Of a stretch of 64,000 nucleotides of DNA, positions 1-12,330 are shown piece by piece; positions within the stretch are counted from its first letter, which is position 1, and every line of letters begins with the position of its first letter. The stretch is taken from contig NC_059074.1 of the NCBI RefSeq assembly GCF_020497125.1, positions 195,043,415 to 195,107,414 on the forward strand, given 5' to 3'. The notes below the pieces were generated by a model. It was not told the DNA's origin. It searched no databases and saw nothing but the letters and a program-made list of their open reading frames with translations. Source of the DNA: Mauremys mutica. Taxonomy: Eukaryota > Chordata > Testudines > Geoemydidae. The position numbers and the translations under genes were made by a program.

Positions 1-1409
1 GTTGTATGTGACCAAATCACTATGTTTTTGAATAACAAAAGGATTAGAAATGTTCAGCTCTGACTGAAAAGGGAAGTGGGAGGCAGGAGAGATGGAGATG
101 GGAGGGGATGGGACAAAATTTATTTTTCCCCCCAAAATTTAATAAAATACATTAGAATAGATATTGATAGCCCTAACAAGCATGTGGTGTATTGTGAAGT
201 GTAGGTAGCTATGTTAGTTCAGTAATAAAACAAAAGTCTGGTTTGCTCTTCTCATTCAAGAGGCCATCAAGTTTTTAAAGAGCTGTAAAGGTCCCAAGAA
301 AACAGTACCTTATACAATTCAATGGCCCATCGGGTTGGCAGAGAAGCAGCAAAGGGCTGAGAAGTGGGTACCATCTGCATCATCGGGTACATGGATATAA
401 ACAAAGGGAGGGAAAATAAATGACTGGGGGAGAAAGGTAATTAGAGAAACCTTCTAGTTTATGCAAGATATGGGCCAATGTCTTGCTAACGTTTTTCCTG
501 CAAACTTTAGTCAATTTGGTGACATTTAAAAAAAAAGTCCAGAGATTCCACAAAACATTGACTGTACACAATCTGAGCCTGAGACAACTACATTTTCAGT
601 AGCAAAAGGTTAAAACCCTTGTGCTGCTATTTCAAATTTTCTATGTTAATTGAAAGATGCACCAAAATTAATCCTCAAAAGATTAGAGTCAGAAGCCTTG
701 CTTAAACTTGAAAGCTTTTTGTTTAGAAAACATTCTGCCTAGAGTATATCTATTTTGCACTATCACCATATGTGGAGAATTTGCCTTTTTTAAATTCGGG
801 GAATTGCATGAAATCAGATTCACTGTTCCTGCTGCTTATACATCATATGAATTCAATCCTTTCAAAAACCACATTTATCTCCACAGCTAGTAAAACTGTG
901 ATGTCAAACACCAAGGATTAGGATTTCAGGTGAGAAATGAACAGCAAAAACCAATGAATTTAAAAGAAACAGTTCTTATTTCTAGATAATGTCCCTACCA
1001 AAGATGATTTTACGTGTATATATAGTGTTTATCTCAAAGCTTTTAAAAAACGAAACAGGGATCACTTAATCCACCACTAAAATGGAATAAAATAGATCAA
1101 CTGTTTAGTAATTAGTACACAGCAACACAATATAACTGTTTAAAGCATAGATCCTTCAACAGGATCTGCAAATGATTTTAAATGGTCAAGGCTTGAGAAA
1201 TGTCGTTACGGTGCAATCATAACTTTGCCAATTTGCATCTTGCCTTAGTGTTTGTATGTTTAACTTTATAATCTAGCCCCATGTAAAATAAATGTATTTT
1301 AAAAAATAATCTAACTGCATATTCAACTACATACATGTATATCATGTGACTTATTTGGAAGCTCTGATGTTTGAGATCACACATATGTGTTTCAATTGTA
1401 ACAAACAGA
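1..1409. other. Non-coding, presumed AFTPH intron 1
   Basis: AT-rich sequence with only short chance reading frames. No exon with splice sites, no RNA gene and no clear repeat was recognised. It lies downstream of the minus-strand splice donor at 11987/11986, so it is probably first-intron sequence of the gene that starts there. This assignment is inferred from gene order. Confidence 0.4.
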
Positions 1410-1417
1410 GAAGAGCT

Positions 1418-1889
1418 AAGGTTACCATACGTCCGTTTTTCCCCGGATATTGCCTCTTTATTAAGCCTCTATCCGGGTGGATTTTTCAAATAACAGGCAA
1501 TGTCCGAGATTTTTTTCAGAGCAGACGCTGGAGCTCAGAAAGAGCCCTGACTGGTCCACTTTCTGACTGGCCCCTCCCCTGCATTGGCAGCTCATTTGTC
1601 CATTCCTTGCAGCCACAGCTGCCGGATCCCGCCTACCCAGGCCCCAGCTCCCAACCCATGGGAGGGGGTCTTGCATGGAGGCACTGAGGGACGGCTGTCA
1701 CTGTGTCTTGGGCTTATGCCAGCCACCCTGCAACTGTTACAGGGAGTGAAACTATCCCCCACCCTCTAGTAAGTACCCCTGATGCAGGTACCTCCCGACT
1801 GTTCTCTTCTCCCCCTCCCTCCAACTCCTCCCACCCTCCCACCTCCGGCAGTGTCCTCTTTTTGAGAATGTGAAATATGGTAACCCTAA
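1418..1889. mobile_element. hAT-type non-autonomous DNA transposon
   Basis: The left end reads AAGGTTACCATA and the right end TATGGTAACCCTA, an imperfect terminal inverted repeat. The flanks gaagagct (1410-1417) and gtagagct (1890-1897) match at 7 of 8 positions, fitting the 8-bp target duplication of hAT transposons. The GC-rich interior carries no transposase. A longer relative with the same ends lies at 37077-37882. Confidence 0.75.
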
Positions 1890-1897
1890 GTAGAGCT

Positions 1898-2459
1898 ACA
1901 TACATACATAGTATATACTAATGCACAGGGGCATAAGAAAGGTGCATCACTATACATAAAAGGATAAATCAGTTTTTTTCAAGAATTTGAAGACAAAGTA
2001 TATTAAATTAAAAACTCAGTGGAAAAATCATGCCATTTTTTTCTAAGGTTGGCTAACTCAAATGGCAAAAATTGAATCTGATTACACTTTTCAATTTAAG
2101 AGATGGCAATACTATCAACTCTCACTATGAAATGGAAACAAGCATTAGAATTTTCAGCCCATAGGCTAAATTTCTTTAAAAAATCAGAATCTAAAAGAGA
2201 GGATGATTTATAGTGACAGCTTTCCCCTCCCAAGCCATAAACTATTGAAGTGAATCTACTGTCATTCATTCAGACATTAACATTCTGTAAAATCTGTGGC
2301 TTTTCAGCATGACAGCTTTCTTCATTAATTCCTTTAGCTGTTAATCCCTGCTTTTGTCTGACATCTCAAATGGAGTCTAAGAGCTAGAATTGTGGGTTTA
2401 TCTTTTGTGATAGCGAATTCTATTCTCAGTTTAAACATCTTCTGAGTCACACTCTAGGA
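1898..2459. other. Unannotated non-coding stretch
   Basis: AT-rich; no exon, RNA or clear repeat seen. Confidence 0.4.
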
Positions 2460-2847
2460 CAGTGGCTCTCAATCTTTCCAGACTACTGTACCCCTTTCAG
2501 GGGTCTGATTTGTGTTGTGTGCTCCCAAGTTTCACCTCCCTTTAAAAACTACTTGCTTACAAAATCGGACATACAAATACAAAAGTGTCACAGCACACTA
2601 TTACTGAAAAATTGATTACTTTCTTTTTTACCGTACAATTATAAAATGAATCAACTGGAATATTGTACTTACGTTTCCAAATTTAATATATAAAGCAGTA
2701 TAAACAAATCGTTGTCTGTGTCCCATTTTAGCTTGTACTGACTTCTCTAGTGCTTTTTATGTAGCCTGTTGTAAAACTAGGCAAATATCTAGATGAGTTG
2801 ATGTGCTGCATGGAAGACCTCTGCATACCCCTGGTTGAAAACTACTA
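2460..2847. mobile_element. hAT-type MITE (CAGTGG...TTCTCAA ends)
   Basis: Begins CAGTGGCTCTCAATC and ends GGTTGAAAACTACTA, degenerate inverted repeats of the CAGTGGTTCTCAACC type found on Charlie-like hAT elements. Non-coding interior. The same family occurs in reverse orientation at 49226-49623, where terminal and internal segments match. A convincing target duplication was not seen at this older copy. Confidence 0.65.
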
Positions 2848-3689
2848 CCTATACAATCTGGCAAAACAGGTATTCCATCTATCTTTCTGTGGGGTTTGTG
2901 TCCACCCAATTAGAGCCATTTAGACACACACGTGCCTTGGTTAACTCCTTGAGAGAAATATATAAAATTATCCCACCCTACCCTTAGAGAAGATGGCTCT
3001 GAAACAGAAGTTTAGAAGAGCTTTTTCCAAGATCCAATAATTTGAAAATTCTGGAAACATGAACTCATGAACAGAGCTTTACTGCAATTGGTTTAAAATA
3101 AGGATGGATTATTTTCTGTGTACCACTGTGTGAGAGAGAATGTAAGGGAGGCAATTATTTCCATGGGTTGAAGCTTGTACTAACCTGGATTTCTGGCAGT
3201 AGAGTTAATTTTTTTTTTTTAATGTGAGGTAATGGAATGTGCCCTTGACTGTTCACCTCTAAACTGTTTGCTTGGACACTTCTAAAAGTGAGTTTGTGGA
3301 ATGATACTTAGATATATCAGAGAGATCAGGTTCTTCTCAATACAAAATGTATCTTCAACAATAGTTCTCCTCCTGAGCAGCTCCAATTCTTTTTTTGTAC
3401 TCAAAGTCAGAAAAATTGAAAGATCATGCCCAATATTGCTACAGTAAGTGAACTGGATTGAAGAGTCACACTCCTATCCTCCCCTATAGAGTGTGAATTT
3501 TATCTTCCAATGCCTATTCAGACATATACTGAAGAAAAACATTAACTGTCATTAGTGATCTTTCCATATCCATATGATTATAAAAAGCAGTGGTTATATC
3601 ACAAGCATCATGCATACAATACATTTTTGTTCTAAGTCTTATCTCAGTCTCCAACAAGAAGAGGCAACTGACTTCCCTATGTACACACG
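2848..3689. other. Unannotated non-coding stretch
   Basis: AT-rich; no gene or recognisable repeat seen. Confidence 0.4.
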
Positions 3690-3892
3690 CAACTCCCTGA
3701 GCGACGTAAGTTACTTAAGCGCCAGTGTGGACAGAGCTTCTCCCACGGACATAGCTACTGCTGCTAGCAGGGGCTGGAGGAAATAAGTCGACAGGAGAGC
3801 TCTCTCCCTTCTGCTCACAGCATCTGCACTAACAGCGCTACAGTGGCACAGCTGCGCCACTGTAAGCTCTGTAGTGTAACCATAGCCTAAGA
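3690..3892. mobile_element. PIF/Harbinger-like MITE fragment
   Basis: Ends with CTGTAGTGTAACCATAGCCTAA, shown here in two parts: CTGTAGTGTAAC then CATAGCCTAA. This resembles the right terminus of the Harbinger element at 41252-45038 (GTAGTGTAGACCAAGCC followed by TAA). The left terminus is not clear, so this is a fragment or diverged copy. Confidence 0.45.
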
Positions 3893-3913
3893 AGAGCGGA
3901 CTGTTTGGACTAT

Positions 3914-4226
3914 GATGAGGAGTCCTAGTTCTCCCTTCTCAACAACCACAGCTTCTGTGTTAAAAGAAGAGGACTGTATTTCCATTTGAATTACATAAAG
4001 CTTATTCTGATCCACAAAGATCAGTGTTGAGTGATGAAAGTCACAGTTTCTCCCAGAGCTGACCACACACCTAAGCTAAGTTTTAAAAACAAAATTGGTT
4101 TGGGCCATATTCAGTATAGTCTGTAATGTTTTGCTTTATATATGTATAATTCAAATGGAAATACAGTCCTCTTCTTTTAACACACAAGCTGTGGTTGTTG
4201 AGAAGGGAGAACTAGGACTCCTCATC
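3914..4226. repeat. Long inverted repeat, 79-bp arms
   Basis: The arm 3914-3992 is the near-perfect reverse complement of 4148-4226, with an unrelated spacer of about 155 bp. The outer boundary reads GATGAGGAGTCCTAG on the left and CTAGGACTCCTCATC on the right. A transcript would form a long hairpin. The arms match none of the transposon termini recognised elsewhere in the window. Confidence 0.85.
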
Positions 4227-4254
4227 AGACAGACAGACAGACAGACAGACAGAC
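4226..4254. repeat. (CAGA)n microsatellite
   Basis: Seven uninterrupted CAGA units start at the outer edge of the right arm of the adjacent inverted repeat. Confidence 0.9.
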
Positions 4255-4259
4255 TCCAC

Positions 4260-4800
4260 TATTGCTGCATGAAGTGCAAGAATATATGTTTGGAGAACCT
4301 GTACAAAGAGCTCGTTTTCCATGAGGACCATTAAAACCTGCAAACTTACCTCTTAGGCAGGTCCATTACTGTCTTTCACCTATCATTCAAAATAATTTTT
4401 ATGCCAAGCTTACTTTCTTGTTACATGACTTGTTGCAAACTGGTTTCAAGTTTTCAACTTGTAACTTTATATTTCAATGTCTATCAATTATAAAGGCAAT
4501 GGAACTACTGACAAACTTACTGCTATTGAAAGGATTCACTGACAACACTATGCAAATGAACATTCGTATTTTATTTTAAAGGCAAACAAGAGCAATAATT
4601 CTGAATATTTAATTTTGATTAAGGTGAGTTATGTTATACCAGCTCTTAGTTTCATCAGTTTCTAAATAAAAAATACAAAAGTATATACATCTCAAGAAAT
4701 TTAATCTGAAATACAAATATTCAATGGGAGAGTGAAAACTGGAAAGCAATAATGCTGAAAGAGGCCAGAGAGTGACAGATGACAGGTCTGAGTGATTCAA
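4260..4800. other. Unannotated non-coding stretch
   Basis: AT-rich sequence without a recognised gene or repeat. Confidence 0.4.
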
Positions 4801-4808
4801 TGGACTAA

Positions 4809-5104
4809 AGGCTTGTCTTCACTACCGGGGTAAAATCAACCTAAATTACACTATTCCAGCTATGTGAATAACGTAGCTGGAGTCGACGTAGCTTAGGTTG
4901 ACTTACCCTAGTGTCTTCACTGCGCTGTGTCGACAGGAGACGCTCTCCAGTCGACTTCCTTTACTCTTCTCGGAGAGCTGGAGTACCAGAGTCGACCGGA
5001 GAGTGCTCTGCCATCAATTTAGTGGGTCTTCACTAGACCCGCTAAATCAATCCCTGCTGCATCGACTGCAGCAGTGTCAGTCTCCCTGTAGTGGGGACCA
5101 GCCC
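4809..5104. mobile_element. PIF/Harbinger-type MITE
   Basis: About 296 bp, flanked on both sides by the trinucleotide TAA (4806-4808 and 5105-5107), the TWA duplication typical of PIF/Harbinger. The left end starts AGGCTTGTCTTCACTAC; the reverse complement of the right end starts GGGCTGGTCCCCACTAC, giving imperfect inverted repeats. The interior is rich in GTCGAC motifs and non-coding. Confidence 0.7.
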
Positions 5105-5119
5105 TAAGCATGGGTTTGG

Positions 5120-5233
5120 GAAGTCCCATTTCCAAATTCAGTTCTGCCAGCGACTGTCTCTCGGGGGGTAGAATATTCACATCCCTGAGTGACAAATTTT
5201 GCGGACAGACTGTAGTGTAGACATACCCTCAGA
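5120..5233. mobile_element. Harbinger MITE right-end fragment
   Basis: Ends CTGTAGTGTAGACATACCCTCA, shown in two parts: CTGTAGTGTAGAC then ATACCCTCA. This is the same terminal type as the Harbinger copies at 4809 and 41252. No left end was found. Confidence 0.45.
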
Positions 5234-5641
5234 TAATTCACAAACTCTAAGAGCCAAATTCAGAGGTGATTTTTAAGATGGTATAAGACAGACATCCTTA
5301 GATACCTCCAACCATTCTAGAAGCACTTAACACTGTGTGAGCATAAAGGGAGTGGGAGTTTGTGTAATTTACATGTTCTACCAACTACTTGGAAATGAAG
5401 AAAGTGTAAATTAAAGTAGACCATCCCTTGCTTTAAATTTACACATTCATATACTGTTCCCTTAGTTACTTCTCGTTCCTTGGTTTGAGAGTTACACCAA
5501 TTTAGACACCTTTATATTTAAACAGTGGACCAAATTCATAGGCAATGTGAAGGAGGCAGGTGGGTGCAGTATACACATTGGGCAGGCTGGAAAACAAAGC
5601 ATAAGTTACATCAACATCAACTTCCACAGACCTCCTTCTAA

Positions 5642-5705
5642 GGGCATGTCTATATTAGAAACTAAGATGACCTATGTTAGGTCGACTTACAACCAACGCA
5701 GTACA
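5642..5705. mobile_element. Harbinger MITE left-end fragment
   Basis: Starts TAAGGGCATGTCTATATTAG, closely resembling the left end of the large Harbinger element at 41252 (TAAGGGTATGTCTACACTAC). It is cut off by the GC-rich hAT-like sequence that follows. Confidence 0.5.
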
Positions 5706-5719
5706 GCACAGACCTGCCA

Positions 5720-6207
5720 TGTACTTGCTGCAGCTGGGGGACAAGAGCCCCTCCCTCAGCCCGGCCTAGGCCCACCAGAGCTGCCGGGGAGAGGAGCCCC
5801 TCCCTCAGCCCACCGCAGCCCTCCTGGGGCTGCCGCAGAAAAGCACCTCTCCCCCTGCCCCGAGCTGCTGCAGTGAGAGAGGGCTGGGGGGAGTCCTCTC
5901 TCCCCAGCGCAGCCCCAGGGCACCCTACACCCCAAACCCCTCATCCCCAGCCCCACCCCAGAGCCCACACCCCAAACCTCTGCCCCAGCCCCCTCCCACA
6001 CCTCAAACCCCTCATCCCGACACACCTCAGAGCCCACACACCCCTGCACCCCAACCCTCAGCCCTCTCCCACACTCTGAACCCCTCACCACCCCTGAACC
6101 ACATGAAATTTTGTTATGTGCACCAATATGTCACCCATCACCTCCAGATTGGTGCGCACAACAAAATTTATTCCGCACATAGACATAAAAAATTAGAGGG
6201 AACACTG
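5720..6207. mobile_element. hAT-type element with C-rich minisatellite
   Basis: The right end reads TTAGAGGGAACACTG, the reverse complement of a CAGTGTTCCCTCTAA hAT-like terminus. The interior is a degenerate pyrimidine-rich tandem array (CCCTCATCCC / CACCCCAAAC units, about 5890-6090). The left boundary is uncertain. The reading frames inside are low-complexity, proline-rich on one strand and glycine-rich on the other, and are not genes. Confidence 0.5.
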
Positions 6208-6214
6208 CACTTTA

Positions 6215-6785
6215 CCCTCCTTTTGTTGGTGGTGCGTCTCTCACCAGGAGTTCTTCCACCAACTTAAGAGGGGCAGTATGGGGGCAGAGAGCCTGGGCTC
6301 TCAACACCACATACTGCTCCCCACCACCGGAAACCCAGCTGCCTCCTGGAGCTCTCGGCTCCCTGTCACAGTTGGGCTCCCAGCTGCGAGCTCCGTGCCT
6401 GGAGTCCGGGTGGCTCCTGGGAGCTTCTGAAGCCACTGGGCTCCCTGTGTGGAGCCAGCAACCTCCAGACAGCTGGTGGGGAGCTCAGCGACTACTCTAA
6501 AGCTCCTGGCTCCCTGCAGGGAGCCCAGCTGCGGTGGGGAGCAGGAGCTTCCAGGCAGCACCAAGGACTCCCCGCAGTGGGGAGCCCAGAGCCTCTGGGC
6601 AGCACCAAGGCTCCCCATGGTGCAAGTGCAGCCCAGCTCAGAGCCGGGAGCCCAGGCAGCAGCTGGGCTGGGAGCCAGGGAGCAGCCAGACTCTGAGTGG
6701 GGTGGATGCAGCATGGCTGGGAATGGGGAGTCCAGACAGGCAACAGACTCTAGCTGGAGCCCCACACCTGCCCCGTGACAGCCCG
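6215..6785. repeat. GC-rich degenerate internal repeat
   Basis: A GC-rich block made of loosely repeated units around GGAGCCCAGCTG and GTGGGGAGC. It contrasts sharply with the AT-rich flanks. It is probably transposon-derived but no termini were recognised. Overlapping reading frames on both strands follow from the base composition. Confidence 0.4.
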
Positions 6786-6789
6786 GCTT

Positions 6790-9700
6790 TGTCAACTACA
6801 CAGCTACAGCTAGTTTGTAATGTGACATGGCAGGAAAAAAAGACCAATGTAATTTTGGGAAATGTACACAGAGGCAGCAAGGGTTTACCTCCTTTTCTAT
6901 GTAGCTCTTGAAACAATACCCAAATAGCATGCTCAGTTCTGAGCATCCAATTTCAGAGGCAGGCTGTAGAAGACCTACAAAATTAGGAGGCCAGGGATTG
7001 ACTAATAAGGAAAGAAAAGAGCTAAAGGGGAGAAATATTTAAAGGTGTAAATATCAAGGAAGGAGATAACTATTTAAAATGGTAAAAAAGTTTAATTACA
7101 AGTAGCTGGAAGAAGTTAAGTGAAAAACTGAAGGTGATTAGCAAGACATTCCAACAATAAAATGTTGTAACATATTTGAGACTCCCTGGGGGAAGGGAAG
7201 AAAGCCTATCACTTGAGACACCTGAAAGCAGATTAGGAAAAAAAAAAACTATTAAAAAATGTGCTGTTAGAAATTTCTTTAGCACCAATCACTAAAATAT
7301 TTAAGTGCTTTAGGAGAAAAAACCTGCATTGACAGGGAAAGGGACTCAGTCACTAACTTCTGTTATCTCCCCTTCCTCAACAGCATTTTATTTCTGCCTT
7401 TGCAGGGATTTTTTTTTTAAATGGGAACAAAGACCACCTCAACAAGAATGAGATTTGTGAGCCTCAGGGCATCAAAGTGTTGTTTTCTACTGAAAGTCAT
7501 CTTCCTCTCTTATAATGCTACTCATTACTCGCCTATCAAGCTAAATCCTCATTTTTCCCCCATGACCCTGAAGATATGGTGGAAGCCTTGAACCAGCACT
7601 AATTTCAAGTAATGCAATGATCAACTGCACCTGGGTCAACAGCAGAACAAACATTACCAAAGTGATGCATTTGAGAATAGGAATAGAGAGGAGAGCCATG
7701 GCCTTGAATATTTACTTCTAATCCTCTAAATAATAACTTCAGAACATTAGACAATGCATTGGTGATGTGCTAATAATGAAAGAAAAAAATTATTTAAAAA
7801 AATCAGAGATGCAATATATAAACCCACTCTTTGTTCTAGAACAATTGGAGTGGACAGGGAGAAAAAAACATCTTCTGATTCCCAACACTCCTACTTACCA
7901 AAAAACCCATCCTAGGAAGAGAGTTACTGATAAAACTGGAATAAATGAATATTTGTTTCTAAATTTAATTACTAAGCCTAATTATCTTTTCAGTGTTACA
8001 ATTTAACAGTAAAGTCCACAAGAAGATTTACCTTTGATAACCCTGAAAAATAAATCAATGTTTTCGATTCTATCTCTGTCACAACAGTAAGATTTTCTGC
8101 AGCAGGAGTTCCAGAACACCATTAGTGCTTGGACACACTGAACAGTTGAGGAGAACAGCTGTTTTCTAGATCCAATATGGTCATTTTGTCTAAAAATATG
8201 AACCATATTAATCTCTGCTTGTATTTCAAAACAATGTACACAACATTTTTAAATAATCAATACCATTTTCTCTTGAATCCCTTTATAAACATTTTACATC
8301 AATTCTCTGTGGTCCAGTAAGCTCTCAAATATCCTGCAAAGCCTTCCATTAGCAAGTGCTAGATTGTAAAAATAAAATAAAACAAAACTCAAGAGATTCA
8401 GTTGTTTAAACTTTTTTCTAAAGTCCTTTCCTGGGTTACTAATAATAATTTAAAATCTAATCTAAGATTTTAAATTGTTTCATGGTTAATACATTTAATT
8501 TTTGCTGTTTTACTTTTTATATTTCATTCAAACTGGGCAATGAAACAAGACTAGAATTTTACTTTAAAGTTTTTAGGAACTATCATTATGTTGGGCTGAG
8601 GAATTTTTAAAAACAATAAAATAATTTCACTTAAATTAATGTTTCTAGTCCTAGCAGATTTTGGAAACTTTTAAATATACAATGTAAATTTTTGGCCCAA
8701 TGTGAATTGACAGTGTCCCCTTAACAAAATCAGATTCAGTACTTTTCCCTAATAATCTATAACCGAGTTTCAGTTGCTATATCTTCTAAAACTTCACTAC
8801 CAGAGAATGAGTATTTCTATAATTCATATAGCCATCTACAGCCAATGACTGTGAATCAATTTAAGGTCTAGATTTGCAGTAATACACATTGTATTGTTGC
8901 ATACAGAGTAAACTACTAATCCATAATATACATAAATATTACAAGATGACTCAAATTTTAGCATTAACTGCTTCTGAAATTTCACTTTAGAACGGTTTTC
9001 AACTAAGTCAGCAATATTTTTCGGCATGAAACTCAGTATTTAAGTATAAATTTTAGGTGCTCGATTACACCCCATTAGAATTATGTTACTCTGGGTCAAC
9101 TTTTCTTACAGATATATTTCAGAACAATATGCTCTGAACTACATATAACAAACCCTTCAAACTTAATATGCACTAAAGCAAGAAGCAGATGACAACAGCC
9201 CCAAAGGTGAATTCTCATTTGTAAGGTTCACTCAAAGTTTGGTACGTGGAGTACTGCTCCAATAGGCAGAAGAGTCACTGCTGCATCCGCTTTATTGTTG
9301 CTACAGCTCACCAGTTTTAAAGCAAATAAACATTACCTTCAACATACAAAAACATGTATTCACCGGATAACAAGAAAAAAAACCACAAGGCTGTCTTGTG
9401 CTATGCTGGCTTAGCAAGAGTAGACTTACATCATTCATCATTTATCAGATGATGTTATCTATATAGCTGGTATATTAAGAACAACGTAGTACTTGCATAA
9501 ATCCAGGGCTTGAAACAACACACTCTCTTTTCCATTGTCTTCTAATGAAAACATGAACTTCAGGTTTCACATTTCCTTTCCCAGCTACCTGCTTCCTAAC
9601 ACACTAATGTCAATGTGAATGGAGTCAATTACCTTCCTTCTGTTCATTCAGAAAAGGATTCTTAGGTTTTAAACAAATTATTCAAATCATTTAATAAATA
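6790..9700. other. Non-coding, presumed AFTPH intron 1
   Basis: AT-rich sequence. I see no exon flanked by splice sites, no RNA gene and no young transposon. The large first coding exon expected for AFTPH is not here. Confidence 0.4.
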
Positions 9701-9800
9701 TTAGAATCATAGAAATGGAAAGACCTATTAGGTCACCTTGCAAATATCCTTGCCAATACATAATTGTTCCATGTAGCACCAACCCAAACCTTTAAATTTA
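9701..9800 (-). mobile_element. CR1-like LINE 3' end fragment
   Basis: Contains AATCATAGAAATGGAAAGACC and GACCTATTAGGTCACCTTG followed by an ATTGTTCC-type tail, read here in reverse orientation. The same block recurs at 59346-59423. It resembles CR1-type 3' UTRs, which end in short ATTCTATG-like repeats. Confidence 0.5.
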
Positions 9801-11690
9801 GAAAAAAATATTTCTAGAGGAAACTACTATAACAAAGAAGTTCACTTAAAAACAAGACACTGTTCAAGCACCTCCTCCTTTACAGGAGCAGCTGAGCACT
9901 GTAGTTTGTGTGGAACTGCTATTTTTTTTTTTTTAACGTCAGTCAAAGAAACAAATATACATGTATTGTTTTGGGCGTATGTTTGCTTAGTTACTTAAGT
10001 TCAAAGTTTTTCTGCAGATGAAAGTTAATGCGGTTTAAATCTGCTTAAAGTTCTTAGCTGCATTTTATTTACTTTCAACCACACATGAGGAAGATGTCTA
10101 CTTAAAACAAAAAGCAAAGTGACTTCCCCATTTCCCACCCAAAAATTGTGAATACTGTATTCTTTAAGTTACATCTCTGGTTTCCGGTACAGGAGTTGTT
10201 ATATTGCGGAATTAAAACAAAAGGTTTTTTAAAACAATCCATCCTAAATGCAAGTTTGTGTGCATATACACACGCTCACATAGCATATAACCCAGCATTT
10301 TTTCCTATGCTTAAGTAGGCTGAGATTTCCAAAAGTCTACTTCATAATAGTATGGCTATTGAATAAGCGAAAATGAAATAATTAAGTTTAACCTCTCAGA
10401 AGAAGTCCAATAGCATTTTTTAATCAGAACTCAACAAGACCACTTTAAAATGAGCTCAACTTCTAAAAAGTAGCTCAAATGAAATGCAGTTCTCTATTTA
10501 AACCATAGGAGAAACAAATTACTTACTTAGTAATACAGTGGGATCCTCCTTTAATGATTTATTTTCTACAGAACAACTTATGAGCAGAAGTTCACTGTGG
10601 CAGGAGCTTTATATTGCAGTACACTGAAATTAAACTGAAACTGCCAAGAGTGAAACATTCAGGCAGGGCCACCAGTAACAAGCAGCCAACCACTGGTCTT
10701 CAGTGACCACTTTAAAATAACTACAGCATTACTGTGTTTACTCTTTAGATACCATCTCTAATAAGAAAAGAACTTTTTTTAAGTGTGTTAGATAGCCACA
10801 TATGATACTGAAAATAGGTATATGCTGAAATATAATAAGCAGAATCATTACAGCATTTTGATAATTTTGTTTTGGCCCACTTCAGAATTCCTCTGCTTGA
10901 AAAACAACAGCATAACATTACTTTTAGTACTACTTAATTTGTTTGCGGAATATTAAAACATTGTGTCTAGCACTCCTTGGCATACAAAGACAAAAAGAAA
11001 AGTTTGGGTGGTGAACAACACAGCACAATTCAAATTTTCAATAGCATATCATACACAACTCTACCCAATCCTCCAACCATAACACTTAATGGAATTAAAA
11101 TGTGCACTAAAAATCCCATTTCTAACAGGAAACCTCTATTTTAAGCAACGACTTTGGAATATCTTCCAAGATAGGTGGAAGAGTTTTGTCTGACCTTTAG
11201 TTAGAGACACACGTCCAACAAACAATTGCGTTTTGTTGATGTATGGCTTCATTAGAGTAGAGTGAGAACTAAACAGATAGCAGGAATCTACGTGACAGTT
11301 GCCTCTAATAAAGGCGATCTATTGACCCAAAGGACAGCCATCAAGGGAGACAATCTGTTTCACTTAAGATTTTCTACAGCACTTACCACTACACTACCTC
11401 AGTGTTGCAGCAGCCTTAACTCATCTGTGGGAGCAAAGTGATATTCAGAAGGTTCCCAGCACCACTGGGGGTTAGGGGGGAGGGCAGGAGACATCTAAAA
11501 TAAAAACCAGCCCTTCAAACCGCCTTCCCCATCTTTACCATTAACAGCCAGGCACAGGAGTGGGGAAAGAAACGATTGAGGAACCTACAGGCCCTGGTCA
11601 GACTCACTCACACACCAGCCGCTGGGTCAGAAGATAAGAACCTGGCACCGGTCCCAGGAGAAACCGGACCCACACCTAACACAGGACCAG
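9801..11690. other. Non-coding, presumed AFTPH intron 1
   Basis: AT-rich up to about 11450, then rising GC content toward the CpG island. No exon or clear repeat recognised. Confidence 0.4.
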
Positions 11691-11986
11691 AGGAGCAGGC
11701 TCTGGGCCCTCCAAGGGCGATGAGGGGGGGGGGCTCCTGCGATCTCAGATGGGGGGTTTCTTGCCCCCCCAGGCTGCCGCCTCACAGCAGTGCCTGTGCC
11801 CCCCAGTCTGTGTGTGGTGGGGAGAGGGAGCTATGGCACAGGGGGGAAGCGGGGGCGGGTGGCTCCTGAGTCAACGCAGCGGGACGCTCTCCCCAGGGGC
11901 GAGCAGGGTCTCACCTTTCCGCCCTGACCCGGCCGCCTGCCCGCTGTCACCCGAGCGCCGCGGCCCGGCCCGGCCCCGTCTCTTAC

Positions 11987-12330
11987 CTCCGGCCTCCTGC
12001 AGGGGCGGCTGGGCCTGGCATGGCCGGGCAGAGGGTGGCTCCGCACAGGGACCAGGCCGGTGTTATCTGGGGCCTCCCGGGGCGGCCGCCATCAGGGGGA
12101 ACCCATGTCAAAGCCCGCAGCAACAGGACCCGCCTCGGTCCGACCCAGCCCCCTCCCCCCCACCGCCGCCCACTTAGGCCATTTCTCCCAGGATGCAACG
12201 CGACTAACAACCGCGGACACGCCACTTCCGGCAGCGGCTGGCGCTCGGCGCTGGAGCCGCTCGGAAGCCCCAGCTTGTAGCCTAGCGGCTTCCAGGCACG
12301 CGCGCGACGCCCTGCGGCCATCTTGGACCC
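11987..12330 (-). other. AFTPH: Presumed non-coding first exon of AFTPH
   Basis: On the minus strand the sequence GCCGGAG ends at 11987 and is followed by GTAAGAGAC, a consensus splice donor. The exon therefore ends at 11987 and the intron starts at 11986. The upstream limit is an estimate, because there is no TATA box and TATA-less CpG promoters start at several sites; the YY1- and ETS-type motifs suggest starts within about 12200-12400. AFTPH encodes aftiphilin, a clathrin-associated trafficking protein of the trans-Golgi and endosomes whose 5' exon is non-coding in known genes. No protein evidence exists here, so the name rests on synteny with LGALSL. A different gene or a lncRNA would also fit. 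Confidence 0.5.
12223..12231 (-). promoter_or_regulatory. ETS/GABP-type site
   Basis: CACTTCCGG on the plus strand, CCGGAAGTG on the minus strand. It matches the ETS consensus common near TATA-less start sites and lies between the splice donor and the YY1-type repeats of the same CpG island. Confidence 0.5.

Noticed and set aside
6301..6795. A 164-codon minus-strand frame and partners on the other strand
   Set aside because: GC-rich degenerate repeat with open frames on both strands and no domain.
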